Part shown: one piece after another, positions 1-7,684 of the stretch
How the letters are laid out: the number at the start of each line of letters is the position of its first letter
Position numbering within the stretch: position 1 is the first letter of the stretch
From: Buttiauxella massiliensis
Lineage (GTDB): Bacteria > Pseudomonadota > Gammaproteobacteria > Enterobacterales > Enterobacteriaceae
Direction: 5' to 3'
DNA length: 64,000 nucleotides
Assembly: GCF_902500225.1 (NCBI RefSeq)
Contig: NZ_LR722652.1
Location: forward strand, 1 to 64,000
Notes under the pieces: model-generated
What the model was told of the DNA's origin: nothing
The model's database searches: none
Seen by the model: only the letters and a program-made list of their open reading frames with translations
Made by a program: the position numbers and the translations under genes

Positions 1-300
1 CTAAATGAATTACTGCTTGGTCACTCTTCAAGACTTGATATTTTTTTGATACCCGAAGGTATCTGAGATATCAATCCTGCGAGTGCCCACACAGATTGTC
101 TGATAAATTGTTAAAGAGCAGTGAGTTAGACGCTTTCGCTTGCTAACTCGAGGTGGCGTATATTACGCTTTCCTCTTTCAGAGTCAACCCTTAATTTCAG
201 GATATTTGACTCTCATCGCCGCCGTTACTCTGTGATGTTGTTCACATGTTCCGTGTCGATGGAGGCGCATTATAGGGAGTTCTTCTGAGGCTGCAAGCCT
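1..300 (-). promoter_or_regulatory. Leader and tandem P1/P2 promoters of an rRNA operon reading leftward
   Basis: This is the upstream part of a 16S-23S-5S operon transcribed towards position 1; the 16S gene itself lies just outside the window. On the minus strand P1 has a -35 TTGCAG (291-296) and a -10 TATAAT (269-274) with 16-bp spacing, followed by a GC-rich discriminator. P2 has TTGACT (182-187) and TAATAT (160-165), also 16 bp apart. A boxB-like hairpin at 122-148 and the boxA antitermination core TGCTCTTTAACA (109-120) follow, then the conserved leader stretch that pairs around the 16S 5' end. This is the standard rrn layout under growth-rate and stringent control. Which rrn operon it is cannot be told from this fragment. 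Confidence 0.93.
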
Positions 301-339
301 AAATATGCAGTAATTTGACTGACTGCTGCAATCCCCAGC

Positions 340-1090
340 AAAACCCCGCCTTATACGCAGTTGTTCACAAAGTTATCCACAAAACTGATCGACTCTCCTT
401 GATAAACTAATCTCAAAGTCAGTACTAACGTCATCAGGACCACCAGAAACGCCCCATGAAGACGCATTTTTCTGCCTCACCGCTCCTTCGCGAAGCCGAG
501 GTTGCCGTTCCTAACCGCGAGATCTGCCTTAAACATGCCACCTCCTGTTCTTCCTTCTATATATAGAAGGCGTAAGAAGTTTGGCGACATGGAGAGCAAG
601 GCTTTTGATGGAGGCAGCATCGTGCGTGAATGTATCCGGCTTCTCCCAAGTGAACAGTTGTTACAGCCGAGCCACGATGAACCCCACACACATCGTTCCT
701 TTATAAGTACACTTCGGGCTTTCGGTACTATCTGCTTTCGGCCTGCGTCGATTCGCAGCTGTGTTATCAGCTTAAACACAGCAAACCAGTGAAACGCATG
801 CGAACCGGTTTAGCTATATAAATGTACGCTGCACGATGATGTCTTTGTCGACCTGTTCGTGAACTGCGTGATGGGTGCCTGGCGCGTAATAAAGAAGGAA
901 ATCGTTAAGCCGGAGATTTACGCGGGGAGCCAAGCTTGGGTGTTGCTGGATTTAGATTAGCCCAACTACAAAGATGATTTTGCTTTTGCTTGAGCAAGCA
1001 GTTGCATTTTATCCAGGTCAGATAGCTTTCCCCAACTTAATGTCAGCTCTGCTAATTGATCATCAACCATATAGAAGTAAGCAAGCGGGA
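340..1090. other. Intergenic stretch between the rrn promoters and the insertion sequence
   Basis: No gene is convincing here. Two overlapping open frames on opposite strands (about 477-792) have no recognisable motif and neither has a good ribosome binding site. An 18-bp perfect palindrome, CCTTCTATATATAGAAGG, lies at 553-570. A short open frame at 814-960 reads like the tail of a broken gene and is listed separately. The region is probably degraded accessory DNA. Confidence 0.4.
814..960 (+). pseudogene. Possible C-terminal gene fragment
   Basis: A stop-to-stop frame of about 48 codons encodes a well-composed tail with residues such as VFVDLFVNCVMGAWRVIKK and ending in LLDLD. It has no start codon with a ribosome binding site, and a TAG closes the frame just upstream at 811-813. 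It looks like the remains of a gene cut off by deletion or rearrangement between the rrn promoters and the insertion sequence. The family is not recognised, and a chance open frame is quite possible. Confidence 0.22.
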
Positions 1091-1106
1091 TGTAAGCACA
1101 CCCGTT

Positions 1107-1991
1107 TTAGTTCCACGCACTTTTTGAGATTTCCGGGTTATCAGCCATCAGCCGGTATTCTTCCGGCGTCAGGTTATTCAGGGATTCATGAGGCCGCTCG
1201 CTGTTATATTCTGACAACCAGCGCTCCGTGATCTCCCGTGCTTCATTCAGTGTTCTGAACAGGTAAAAATCCAGTATTTCGGTCCGGTACGTTCGGTTAA
1301 ATCGTTCGATAAACGCGTTTTGCGTCGGTTTGCCTGGCTTGATAAATTCCAGCATCACGCCATGCTCCTTAGCCCATTGTGCCAGAGCCAGTGATATCAG
1401 CTCCGGTCCGTTATCCATCCGCATCTTCAGTGGATATCCACGGTTTGCCACTATCCTGTCCAGCACCCGCACAACCCGCTGCGCCGGGATATTCAGGTCA
1501 ATTTCTATCGCCAGAGCCTCGCGGTTAAAATCATCCACGACGTTGAAAGTCCGAAAACGTCGGCCACATGTCAGCGCGTCGTGCATAAAATCAATCGACC
1601 AGCTCTGGTTGAGTGCTTCCGGCGTTGCCAGCGGAGCCGGATTGCGCACCGGAAGACGTTGTTTCCCCTTGCGGCGAAAATTGAGTTTCAGCGCGCAGTA
1701 AATCCGGTGCACGCGTTTGTGGTTCCAGCCGTGCCCTTGTCTACGAAGCACCTGAAAAAGCTTCTTAAATCCGTATCGCGGATAGCGTTCTGCCAGTTCA
1801 GTCAACGCCAGGATCACCGGTTCATCACGCCGGGTATCGGGCTGATAAAAATACACCGTCCTGCTCAGCGAAACTGTCCTGCATGCCTGGCGGATGCTCA
1901 TGGAAAATTGTGCAGCCAGATAGCTGACAAGTTCCCGCTTTATCGCTGGTTTTAAAGCTTTTTTTCGATAACGTCCTTCAGCGCCCGGCAT
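1107..1991 (-). CDS. IS3-family transposase OrfB (integrase core)
   Basis: This is the catalytic half of the transposase, normally made as an OrfAB fusion by programmed -1 frameshifting. The integrase core (rve) carries the DDE triad: Asp in SIDFMHDAL, Asp in RMDNGPE, and Glu in FIERFNRTYRTE. Upstream is an HTH_21-like segment with RYPRYGFKKL. The frame overlaps the end of orfA. The slippery stretch is the seven T's at 1959-1965 (seven A's then G on the coding strand). The protein is full length with no internal stop, so the element may be active. Confidence 0.92.
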   Translation of the reverse strand: MPGAEGRYRKKALKPAIKRELVSYLAAQFSMSIRQACRTVSLSRTVYFYQPDTRRDEPVILALTELAERYPRYGFKKLFQVLRRQGHGWNHKRVHRIYCALKLNFRRKGKQRLPVRNPAPLATPEALNQSWSIDFMHDALTCGRRFRTFNVVDDFNREALAIEIDLNIPAQRVVRVLDRIVANRGYPLKMRMDNGPELISLALAQWAKEHGVMLEFIKPGKPTQNAFIERFNRTYRTEILDFYLFRTLNEAREITERWLSEYNSERPHESLNNLTPEEYRLMADNPEISKSAWN

Positions 1992-2218
1992 TCCAGACTC
2001 AGATCGGCAAACATCTGCTTCAGACGACGGTTCTCGTCTTCAAGATCTTTTATTTTTTTGATATCAGCGGCTTCCATCCCGCCATATTTCTCCTGCCAGT
2101 TGTAGTAGCTGGCTTCGGAAATAGCGGCCTCGCGGCACACATCTTTGACGGTGCGCCCGGCTTCAACAGACTTCAGAACGGCGATGATCTGGTGCTCGGT
2201 GAATCGGATCTTACGCAT
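1952..2218 (-). CDS. IS3-family transposase OrfA
   Basis: OrfA is the small DNA-binding subunit that recognises the terminal repeats. It begins with MRKIRFTEHQIIAVLK, a helix-turn-helix typical of the IS407/IS2-like transposase_8 family, and ends in a leucine-zipper-like helix rich in Leu and Lys. The start at 2218 is preferred because GGAGA lies six bases upstream; an in-frame codon at 2239 lacks such a site. It overlaps orfB by 40 bases across the A7G frameshift site. Confidence 0.9.
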   Translation of the reverse strand: MRKIRFTEHQIIAVLKSVEAGRTVKDVCREAAISEASYYNWQEKYGGMEAADIKKIKDLEDENRRLKQMFADLSLECRALKDVIEKKL

Positions 2219-2341
2219 AGTGATCTCCACAGGTGACATAATCAGTATGTCGGAAGAACTCTAAAAGTGAATGGCGCGGATTACGGGGATGCTTACACTA
2301 GGAAGAATGGTCAGGCAAAGCCTTGCGGGGACTGGATTTTA

Positions 2342-2397
2342 GACATAAAAAAAGACCTCAGTTGAGGTCTATTTACATACATATGGTGCGAAGGCCG
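2342..2397. other. Left attachment-site remnant of the genomic island
   Basis: This segment repeats, imperfectly, the block at 35072-35128 that contains the tRNA-Leu 3' end and its terminator. Both contain CATAAAAAAAGAC, a short perfect hairpin, a CATA-containing linker and then TGGTGC(C)GAAGGCCG. In the left copy the tRNA part is TGGTGCGAAGGCCG (2384-2397), one base shorter than the real tRNA end. The pattern is expected when an element integrates into a tRNA 3' end: the old tRNA tail and terminator are displaced to the far end. The core is diverged, so this may be an old or imprecise site. Confidence 0.65.
2347..2370 (-). terminator. Intrinsic terminator, displaced tRNA terminator
   Basis: On the minus strand a 7-bp stem AGACCTC/GAGGTCT with a 4-base loop is followed by seven T's. 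It resembles the terminator after tRNA-Leu at 35077-35100 and is probably the original tRNA terminator left at the island's far end. Confidence 0.75.
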
Positions 2398-2460
2398 CAC
2401 CGCATTTTACGACGTAACTTACTGAAATAAATAACATTACAAAGCAAGATAACCGCCAGA

Positions 2461-2480
2461 TATACTCACATGTATACTCA
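2461..2480 (+). repeat. Pair of TATACTCA boxes at the left island end
   Basis: TATACTCA occurs at 2461-2468 and again at 2473-2480, 12 bases start to start. The same pair with the same spacing occurs at 34971-34990 next to the integrase gene. Matching short direct repeats at both ends of an integrase-bearing element fit arm-type integrase or excisionase binding sites. Function is inferred from position only. Confidence 0.6.
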
Positions 2481-2514
2481 ATGCTATTCTCTGGAAAATC
2501 AGCTAACTCAATGA

Positions 2515-3312
2515 TTACTCGTCATCTTCTTCCACAGGCTCCAGCGCGTCAAGTGCGACTCGCACCATGGCAATAGAACCGATACGGATAAAAGCATCTT
2601 CGCCATCCTCATCGGTTAGCATATAGCGCTCCGTTGCTTCAGCATCGCTATCAAGCATTTCAAAGAACGCATTCAACTGACCGATTTCGCCCGTCTCTTC
2701 ATTTGTTGCCACATCAGCCTCAACACTCAGCGGTATCTCTGGTCCGCCGTTCACCAGCGTGATATGGACATTAAAATAATCGTCTTCATAGTCATCATCC
2801 TCTTCGCTCACGATGGGTGCAAAGCCATCAGACAGGAACTGGTGAAATACCACTTCACGAATATTTAACGCGTAACGATGCTCGGCGGAATCAAAAACGA
2901 AGAAACATTCTGTGTTTGGCGCGGTTTTTTCCTGAAAATAATAATAAAACCGCCGCTTATCCGCAGCCGAAATGGGTAGCAACAAATAGTCCTGCTGCCC
3001 CTGCAGCCAAAGCTTTACGGTCCAGAGACCACTATCCATTTCAATGCCACTTGAGGCTATCGTCTCAAGATCTTCATCAGTTTTACGGCGCTTACTACGG
3101 AAGTCGTTTATCAACCGATCGCTTTCCGGGAACACGACGTTTAAAGGTTTATCCAGGGCATTGCATATTGACTGTGCGAGGCCCAGCTTCGCGGCAACCG
3201 CTCCTGTTTCGATACGTTGGATTTGCTGCTGACTGGTGCCGACCATAGACGCCAGCTCGCGTTGAGTGATCGACAACTGGGTACGAAGTTGTTTGATGTT
3301 GTTTTGCGGCAT
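2515..3312 (-). CDS. XRE-family (Cro/CI-type helix-turn-helix) protein with long acidic C-terminal domain
   Basis: Residues 1-60 form a classic HTH_3 domain (KQLRTQLSITQRELASMVG, then QQQIQRIETG). The remaining 200 residues are an unrecognised domain with acidic patches (EEDDDYEDDY and a terminal EPVEEDDE). AGGGTG lies upstream of the ATG. It is the outermost gene at the left island end, transcribed outward. It is probably a transcriptional regulator, but no toxin partner of the HigBA or HipBA type is adjacent. The C-terminal domain could bind a ligand or protein partner. The HTH call is firm and the role is not known. Confidence 0.7.
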   Translation of the reverse strand: MPQNNIKQLRTQLSITQRELASMVGTSQQQIQRIETGAVAAKLGLAQSICNALDKPLNVVFPESDRLINDFRSKRRKTDEDLETIASSGIEMDSGLWTVKLWLQGQQDYLLLPISAADKRRFYYYFQEKTAPNTECFFVFDSAEHRYALNIREVVFHQFLSDGFAPIVSEEDDDYEDDYFNVHITLVNGGPEIPLSVEADVATNEETGEIGQLNAFFEMLDSDAEATERYMLTDEDGEDAFIRIGSIAMVRVALDALEPVEEDDE

Positions 3313-3583
3313 AGTGTCACCCTTCAGATCAGGCAGATGCGATCATTAAAACACAGATAAGAGTATAAAACACATAAATGAGTAAAGCGAAAGGTAAGAG
3401 AAGAGGATAATGTGACTGATATCAAAAGCATAAAGATCATTAATAGACGCGAAAGCCCCTATTTAAGGTCTTTTGTGTTTACCTATAGCGAAATTTACCA
3501 TATGTACGGAAAAACCATTTTCAGATGTCTTTTTGTTACGCAATCTCTGCCGGGTTGGTCGGGATACGCATTTAAGCTGAATA

Positions 3584-3838
3584 ATGTCTAAGCAGGTGGG
3601 GGTTGATACACGGGGTGAAGAAGCGATCCGCCAGAGAGGACTGGATAATTTACGCCCGGTAGTGGAAAAAGAACTGCTGCATTATGACATTCTGTTTTGC
3701 CTGTCAGAAACGGCAGCAGTCAGTAGGATGTTAACAAAGGCGAATCGTGCCGCGAGCAACTCCCCATGCAGGCCTGCAAGTAAGTTAAAAACCATCAAAG
3801 ATAAAGTCGAGCGAATTTTTAATGGTTTGCCGGTATGA
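3584..3838 (+). pseudogene. Fragment resembling the N-terminus of an AbiEii-type nucleotidyltransferase toxin
   Basis: The first half contains PVVEKELLHYDILFCLSE, which resembles the start of AbiEii/AbiGii-family nucleotidyltransferases of abortive-infection systems (usually about 250-300 residues, with a GG...LS.DLDF motif further on). Here that catalytic motif is absent: the frame runs on through unrelated sequence and stops after 84 codons, overlapping the 3' end of ccdB on the other strand. It has no clear ribosome binding site and no AbiEi antitoxin beside it. It is most likely the remnant of a lost AbiE module. The family match is from memory of the motif. Confidence 0.4.
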
Positions 3839-4093
3839 ACGGGCATCCATCACCTCATCACCAATCTGTGACAGCCTGATACTGGCCATTTCGTGAGTCA
3901 TAACCAGATAGTCATTCCCTTCCACATTCAGAGTAGGCGTCAGGCGCTTAACCGGATTATTTACCAGGCTGCTCACAGGAAACAGCGGGATAACCAAGCG
4001 AGTATGCAGCTCATCAATAATATCGCTCTGCACATCAAGTAAATAAGGATAAGCCTTGCTGTTTCCTTTATTGCGATAAACCACGTATTGCAT
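3785..4093 (-). CDS. ccdB: CcdB-type gyrase-poisoning toxin
   Basis: The 102-residue protein matches the CcdB family in length and pattern: it starts MQYVVYRNKGNSKAYPYLLD, has VIPLFP and PVKRLTP in the middle, and ends SLDFIFDGF, whose tail corresponds to the gyrase-contacting end of CcdB. CcdB traps DNA gyrase on broken DNA when not bound by CcdA. It follows ccdA with only two bases between them, the usual antitoxin-first operon. Near the left end of an integrated element it probably stabilises the element against loss. Confidence 0.9.
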   Translation of the reverse strand: MQYVVYRNKGNSKAYPYLLDVQSDIIDELHTRLVIPLFPVSSLVNNPVKRLTPTLNVEGNDYLVMTHEMASIRLSQIGDEVMDARSYRQTIKNSLDFIFDGF

Positions 4094-4095
4094 GG

Positions 4096-4335
4096 TTAAA
4101 ACGTCCTGTAATCGTCCGACAAAAGGCCGTGCTCATCAGTAATACGATTGAGCTCCTGCAAACCTGCTTTGTTTTCAGCTTTCCAGCGTTCAACACCTGT
4201 GGCACTGATTTCCTCTTTCAGCGCAGCGGTAAGCACCGCAGACAGATTGATACCTGCATCACGGGCTTGCTGAAGCAGTACAGGTTCCAGCGTGACGCTG
4301 ACAGTCTTTTTATGTCGTACACTCATACCTGGCAT
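4096..4335 (-). CDS. ccdA: CcdA-type antitoxin
   Basis: A small ribbon-helix-helix protein whose N-terminal part (KKTVSVTLEPVLLQQARDAG) binds operator DNA and whose C-terminal tail (ELNRITDEHGLLSDDYRTF) wraps CcdB. The start at 4335 is chosen because AGGAGG lies four bases before that ATG; a longer in-frame start at 4368 lacks such a site. It lies directly upstream of ccdB. The CcdA-CcdB complex normally represses its own promoter, probably in 4336-4440. Confidence 0.88.
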   Translation of the reverse strand: MPGMSVRHKKTVSVTLEPVLLQQARDAGINLSAVLTAALKEEISATGVERWKAENKAGLQELNRITDEHGLLSDDYRTF

Positions 4336-4442
4336 AAGGCCTCCTGAAATTACACGTGTAGTTAACACATGTACCTAGTATGGGGAAGATTTAAGCAAAT
4401 CGCAATGGGAGGTGACTATCGGGGGAGCGGCATCTTTGCTTG

Positions 4443-4691
4443 TCAGGCATCCTTTAAACGATTGGCAAAATCTACCATATCCGAGTGGCTCACCACTTGA
4501 CTAGCATCCACACCGGCAAGACCGATCTGGATGTTCTGGTGACGTCGTTCTCTTTCAGCCAGAAAACGGGTCAGTGCTTCATTAATAACCCAGTTCTTGG
4601 AAAAGCCTAATTCAATAGCCAGATGTTCAACAGCTGCGGCCAACTCCACGGAAATTTGTACATTGATGGTTTGTGTTGTGAGCGAATTCAT
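4443..4691 (-). CDS. Ribbon-helix-helix (CopG/ParD-like) protein, apparently orphan antitoxin
   Basis: About 82 residues starting MNSLTTQTINVQISVELAA, with the RHH pattern followed by HLAIELGFSKNWVINEAL. Proteins of this type are DNA-binding antitoxins or plasmid copy regulators. GAGG is eight bases before the chosen ATG at 4691; the frame is open further upstream. No RelE/ParE-like toxin is adjacent: the downstream neighbour is ccdA and the upstream one is a DUF4942 gene. It may be the survivor of a toxin-antitoxin pair or a regulator of its own operon. Confidence 0.68.
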   Translation of the reverse strand: MNSLTTQTINVQISVELAAAVEHLAIELGFSKNWVINEALTRFLAERERRHQNIQIGLAGVDASQVVSHSDMVDFANRLKDA

Positions 4692-4744
4692 TAAGATTAC
4701 CTCGCTAAAAGCCCTGGGTGAGTTTGATAAAGCAATGCTTATCC

Positions 4745-5578
4745 TCATTTCGCTGGCAGCGCCCCCGGATAGTGCTTCGCCACGATATCATTCATCTTCT
4801 CTACCAGATCCAGACGTTTAAACGTGATATGCCCACTTCCCTTCTGGAAATAGCGAAGGGTGAAGAGATCGTCCTCAAACACCTGCTCACGCGGGTTATC
4901 GCGAATAAAATCCATAAACCTGATGGAAACATCGTATCGGTTATCGGGAATGGTTTTGCCATCCAGCAGGCACAACATTCTCTCCAAATCGGCTAGCTGA
5001 TCACGCCGCCAACCCCAGTTCAGGCCGAAGCCCCATTTGTCATACTTCACCAGGCTGTTGATGATGATCCGTTTGCCGAAATAGCAAGGATGGTTTGTTT
5101 TGTAGTCCCAGCTTAATCCTTTAAACACGTTGATAATGCCGCGCTCGAATACCTCCTGTTTGTTGTGATGCAACTGCTCAAAGGTGTTGAGGATATTGGC
5201 TTCACTGATCGCCGGGAGATCGCCCTCCTCCAGATTCTTCGCCCACTGGCTGCGGGCTTCTGCATCCATCAACGTCAACATGCCAGATTTGAGCATAAGA
5301 TCACGCCATATGCTGCGGTCGATATTGCGGGTGATCACAGGCATCGCTTTGTCGACAGGTTGAACCAGCCAGCAGTCAAACGAATGCCCCTGACGCATTG
5401 CCCAATGATCCGCTACGTCGCCACCAATGCCGGAAGTTAGGCGCGAGATAGCATCAAGCTGGCGGATCAGCACTTCAATCTGCTTCAGAGCAGCATCACG
5501 CCCCGTTACGATTCGTTCAATATTGGTCGAGCAAATCAGCTCGGTGTGGTCGGTTAAGACTTCAGCTTCTGTTTGCAT
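4745..5578 (-). CDS. DUF4942-family protein
   Basis: 277 residues from MQTEAEVLTDHTELICSTN. The C-terminal half, with KYDKWGFGLNWGWRRDQLADLERMLC and later FTLRYFQKGSGHITFKR, matches the DUF4942 family as I remember it. These proteins are common on CP4-57-like islands and plasmids, sometimes linked to DNA modification functions, but have no proven activity. The start at 5578 is preferred over an upstream frame running to 5734, because that extension crosses a terminator hairpin (5604-5627). Function unknown. Confidence 0.72.
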   Translation of the reverse strand: MQTEAEVLTDHTELICSTNIERIVTGRDAALKQIEVLIRQLDAISRLTSGIGGDVADHWAMRQGHSFDCWLVQPVDKAMPVITRNIDRSIWRDLMLKSGMLTLMDAEARSQWAKNLEEGDLPAISEANILNTFEQLHHNKQEVFERGIINVFKGLSWDYKTNHPCYFGKRIIINSLVKYDKWGFGLNWGWRRDQLADLERMLCLLDGKTIPDNRYDVSIRFMDFIRDNPREQVFEDDLFTLRYFQKGSGHITFKRLDLVEKMNDIVAKHYPGALPAK

Positions 5579-5593
5579 GATATTTTGTCCGTA

Positions 5594-5627
5594 CAAAACA
5601 AAAGCGCCTGCCGGGAGTGGCAGGCGC
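5594..5627 (-). terminator. Intrinsic terminator
   Basis: On the minus strand a 9-bp stem GCGCCTGCC/GGCAGGCGC is followed by TTTTGTTTTG. It ends transcripts coming from the protein phosphatase gene before the DUF4942 gene. Confidence 0.85.
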
Positions 5628-5717
5628 ATTATGCGGTGAATAAAGAGTGTGGGAAGGTCAGAAAGGTAAATCGGGAAAGCGGCTCGCAGGAAATGATGCG
5701 GCCTTACACTGATTTCA

Positions 5718-6389
5718 TTACAGTTGCGATTCACCTCCCTGAATTTGTAGTAGCGTCAGGTTGTCAACGAACACGGCACCGGTATCGATATAGTACTGAT
5801 TGGCGAATTGCTGCGGTGTTTGCAGCGGCGTATGACCGAAAATAAACTGGTCAGCGCCGTTGATTGCCTTAACCTGCCCATGAGATGACGCGGCAATGCG
5901 ATCCCGGCTCCAGAGGATCGCCTCTTCATTGACCGGTTTGCCGAAGATGTAGTGATTATCAGGATAATCGGCATGGCAAATAACAAACCTTTTACTCTGG
6001 ATTGTCACTTCAATAACCAGTGGCAGTGCGGCGATCTGCGGCAACAACGCCCTGACCCGCTGCTCATCTTCAAGATCCAGTTCAAAAAACCAGCCACCGC
6101 CGTTCACCCGCCAGTGTTTCGTACTGCCACCATTCAGCAGGCAGTCCAGCAGCATCTGTTCATGATTGCCGAGCACTGACAGAAACCACGGGCGGGTAAG
6201 CAACGCCAGACATTCAACGTTTTCCGCCCCGCGATCGGCCATATCACCGACTGAAATCAACAAATCCTGCGAGATATCGAATCCGATGCTGGTTAGCTTT
6301 TTCAGCAACAGGCTATGACAACCATGGAGGTCACCGGTAACCCAAATGTTGCGCCAGTCAGCGCCGTTAATGTGTTGGTAAACAGACAT
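5718..6389 (-). CDS. Serine/threonine protein phosphatase, PrpA/PrpB (lambda NinI) type
   Basis: A 223-residue metallophosphoesterase. The motifs in order are GDLHGCHSLL (metal-binding GDxHG), ISVGDMADRG (GDxxDRG), LGNHEQML (GNHE) and later FVICHADYP and FIFGHTPLQ (histidine ligands). This is the complete set for a dinuclear-metal PPP-family phosphatase of the lambda phosphatase and E. coli PphA/PphB kind, and the length agrees. The start at 6389 is chosen for GAGGTGAAA directly upstream. It follows the cbtA toxin gene in the same direction. Its substrate in the island is unknown. Confidence 0.9.
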   Translation of the reverse strand: MSVYQHINGADWRNIWVTGDLHGCHSLLLKKLTSIGFDISQDLLISVGDMADRGAENVECLALLTRPWFLSVLGNHEQMLLDCLLNGGSTKHWRVNGGGWFFELDLEDEQRVRALLPQIAALPLVIEVTIQSKRFVICHADYPDNHYIFGKPVNEEAILWSRDRIAASSHGQVKAINGADQFIFGHTPLQTPQQFANQYYIDTGAVFVDNLTLLQIQGGESQL

Positions 6390-6430
6390 TTTCACCTCTG
6401 CGTTAACAAGAACATTCAGGCTACTAAAGG

Positions 6431-6784
6431 TCAGTGACATAACCTGTCAGCGGCAGATAGTGAAGCAACCATTAATCTGCACGCATGACGGGCACGCTGG
6501 ATATCCAGCGGAGTGAGAAACGGTTCCTGAGCGTCGGCGGTGAAACCATGCCGATCGATACGTACCAGCCCACAGCGATCCACAATGAAGTTCACCGCGT
6601 CCATTGGCGACAGAGAGCGATCGATATGTTCCTGAATAACCGCATCGTCACAGAAGGGTGTGTCGTTCAGTGCAAGGCCGTAATGACGATCCAGCAGATA
6701 CGTCAGCAGCTTTTGCCAGGCTTCCAATGGAGACAGGCGTGGGGAAGCCGCTGCCGCTGAAGACAGTGATAAGGCGTGTGGCAT
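6431..6784 (-). CDS. cbtA: CbtA/YkfI/YpjF-family type IV toxin
   Basis: The core SPLEAWQKLLTYLLDRHYGL and ALNDTPFCDDAVIQEHID closely follow E. coli CbtA (YeeV), which blocks FtsZ and MreB polymerisation. VNFIVDRCGLVRIDRHGF and the IQRAR segment continue the match. At 117 residues it is near the family's usual 124. It sits directly downstream of the cbeA-like antitoxin gene, 17 bases apart, the standard order. These pairs (YeeUV, YafW-YkfI, YfjZ-YpjF) are hallmarks of CP4-type islands. Confidence 0.9.
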   Translation of the reverse strand: MPHALSLSSAAAASPRLSPLEAWQKLLTYLLDRHYGLALNDTPFCDDAVIQEHIDRSLSPMDAVNFIVDRCGLVRIDRHGFTADAQEPFLTPLDIQRARHACRLMVASLSAADRLCH

Positions 6785-6801
6785 AGGGATTTCCTTGTAT
6801 A

Positions 6802-7155
6802 TCAGAGCAGGAGGGTTTTCGTTTGGCTTGATGGATAGATGGTGATATAGACGTAGCCGTAACTGCCGTTGGTATCGGCATCACAGCTCAGACCGTTCAG
6901 CGAGACGCTAAAGCGTTTTGCCTGACGAGGGTCCAGTTGACCACTTTTCAGTGCCGCCTCCATCTTCTTAACAAACCGTGGAAACGTGCGGTTCAGCGTC
7001 TGTAACTGCCTCCGTGTGAACTTGCCGTTAAAACAAGAGCGATCAGGGAGGTAATGCAGTCGCTGACCTTCCTGGACTAACCGTGCACCAAACGATGGTG
7101 TGATATCGTCTCGCAGGCCCCACCAACACTGATCAGATGTAGTGTTCTTTTCCAT
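6802..7155 (-). CDS. cbeA: CbeA/YafW/YfjZ-family antitoxin
   Basis: The segment WWGLRDDITPSFGARLVQEGQRLHYLPDR matches the family signature, and the C-terminus SYGYVYITIYPS corresponds to the conserved end of YeeU. In type IV systems the antitoxin does not bind the toxin but stabilises FtsZ and MreB filaments. The 117-residue length is normal, and AGGAA lies upstream of the ATG. It is preceded by the RadC-like gene and followed by cbtA, matching the yeeS-yeeT-yeeU-yeeV order except that a small yeeT-like gene is not seen. Confidence 0.9.
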   Translation of the reverse strand: MEKNTTSDQCWWGLRDDITPSFGARLVQEGQRLHYLPDRSCFNGKFTRRQLQTLNRTFPRFVKKMEAALKSGQLDPRQAKRFSVSLNGLSCDADTNGSYGYVYITIYPSSQTKTLLL

Positions 7156-7172
7156 GATGATTTCCTGTGTAG

Positions 7173-7646
7173 TTATAGCCAGCCGCGTTCCGCGAAAGAA
7201 ATGGTATCGCCACCAGCAATAATGAAGTGATCCAGCACGCGTACATCCACCAACGCCAGGGCTTTGATGACCTGGCTGGTGAGGTGTTTGTCCTGCTGGC
7301 TGGCCTCTGCGGCTCCTGATGGATGGTTATGTGCCAGAATCACTGCCGCCGCATTATGGCGCAGCGCGGATTTCACGATTTCGCGGGGATGAACCTCAAC
7401 GTGATTAATAGTGCCGAGCGCAAGCGTTTCGTATTCCAGCAGGCGATGCTGGTTATCGAGGTAAAGCACCATAAAAGCTTCACGCTCCTGCTGTGAGAGA
7501 TTCAGCTGTAGCCAGACTTTTGTGAACGTTGTGGCAAGAAATTGCTCGCCGGGGTGACGCTGGTATTTTTCCAGCAGACGCATTGCCCGGCGAATAACAC
7601 GCTGCTCATTGGGCGGAAAGGCTGGAGTTAATATCAGTTCAGACAT
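7173..7646 (-). CDS. RadC-like JAB-domain protein (YeeS/YfjY/YkfG type)
   Basis: A 157-residue protein with the MPN/JAB metalloprotease-like fold. The metal-binding motif HNHPSG...SQQD follows VILA, with the expected HxHPxG...S..D spacing, and an upstream EVHPREI segment fits the family. Short RadC paralogues of this length travel with CbtA/CbeA pairs on CP4-type islands. Despite the old name, a role in DNA repair is unproven. AAGGA precedes the ATG. It lies between the DUF932 gene and cbeA in the same direction. Confidence 0.9.
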   Translation of the reverse strand: MSELILTPAFPPNEQRVIRRAMRLLEKYQRHPGEQFLATTFTKVWLQLNLSQQEREAFMVLYLDNQHRLLEYETLALGTINHVEVHPREIVKSALRHNAAAVILAHNHPSGAAEASQQDKHLTSQVIKALALVDVRVLDHFIIAGGDTISFAERGWL

Positions 7647-7684
7647 AGAGATCCTTTTAACAGCATGTGATTAAGATGAAAGAT

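Larger units (their letters stand above)
1091..2297 (-). mobile_element. IS3-family insertion sequence (IS407-group-like), complete
   Basis: The 1207-bp element is bounded by imperfect terminal inverted repeats: TGTAAGCACACCCG at 1091 and, read on the other strand, TGTAAGCATCCCCG ending at 2297. It carries overlapping orfA and orfB with a seven-A slippery run, as is normal for IS3-family elements. Size and OrfA sequence fit the IS407 group, whose members normally make 4-bp target duplications. The bases directly outside (GGGA on the left, CTAG on the right) do not match, so no duplication is seen. It lies just outside the left end of the genomic island. Confidence 0.9.

Noticed and set aside
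477-792. Two opposite-strand open frames of about 100 codons
   Set aside because: Unusual composition (many Arg, Ser, Cys), no recognisable motif, and neither has a convincing ribosome binding site; they overlap each other almost fully.
974-1231. Plus-strand frame of 85 codons at the IS left end
   Set aside because: It runs antisense through the IS inverted repeat and the end of orfB; no independent support.
2515-3312. HigA- or HipB-type antitoxin reading of the XRE protein
   Set aside because: It is too long and has no HigB or HipA gene beside it.
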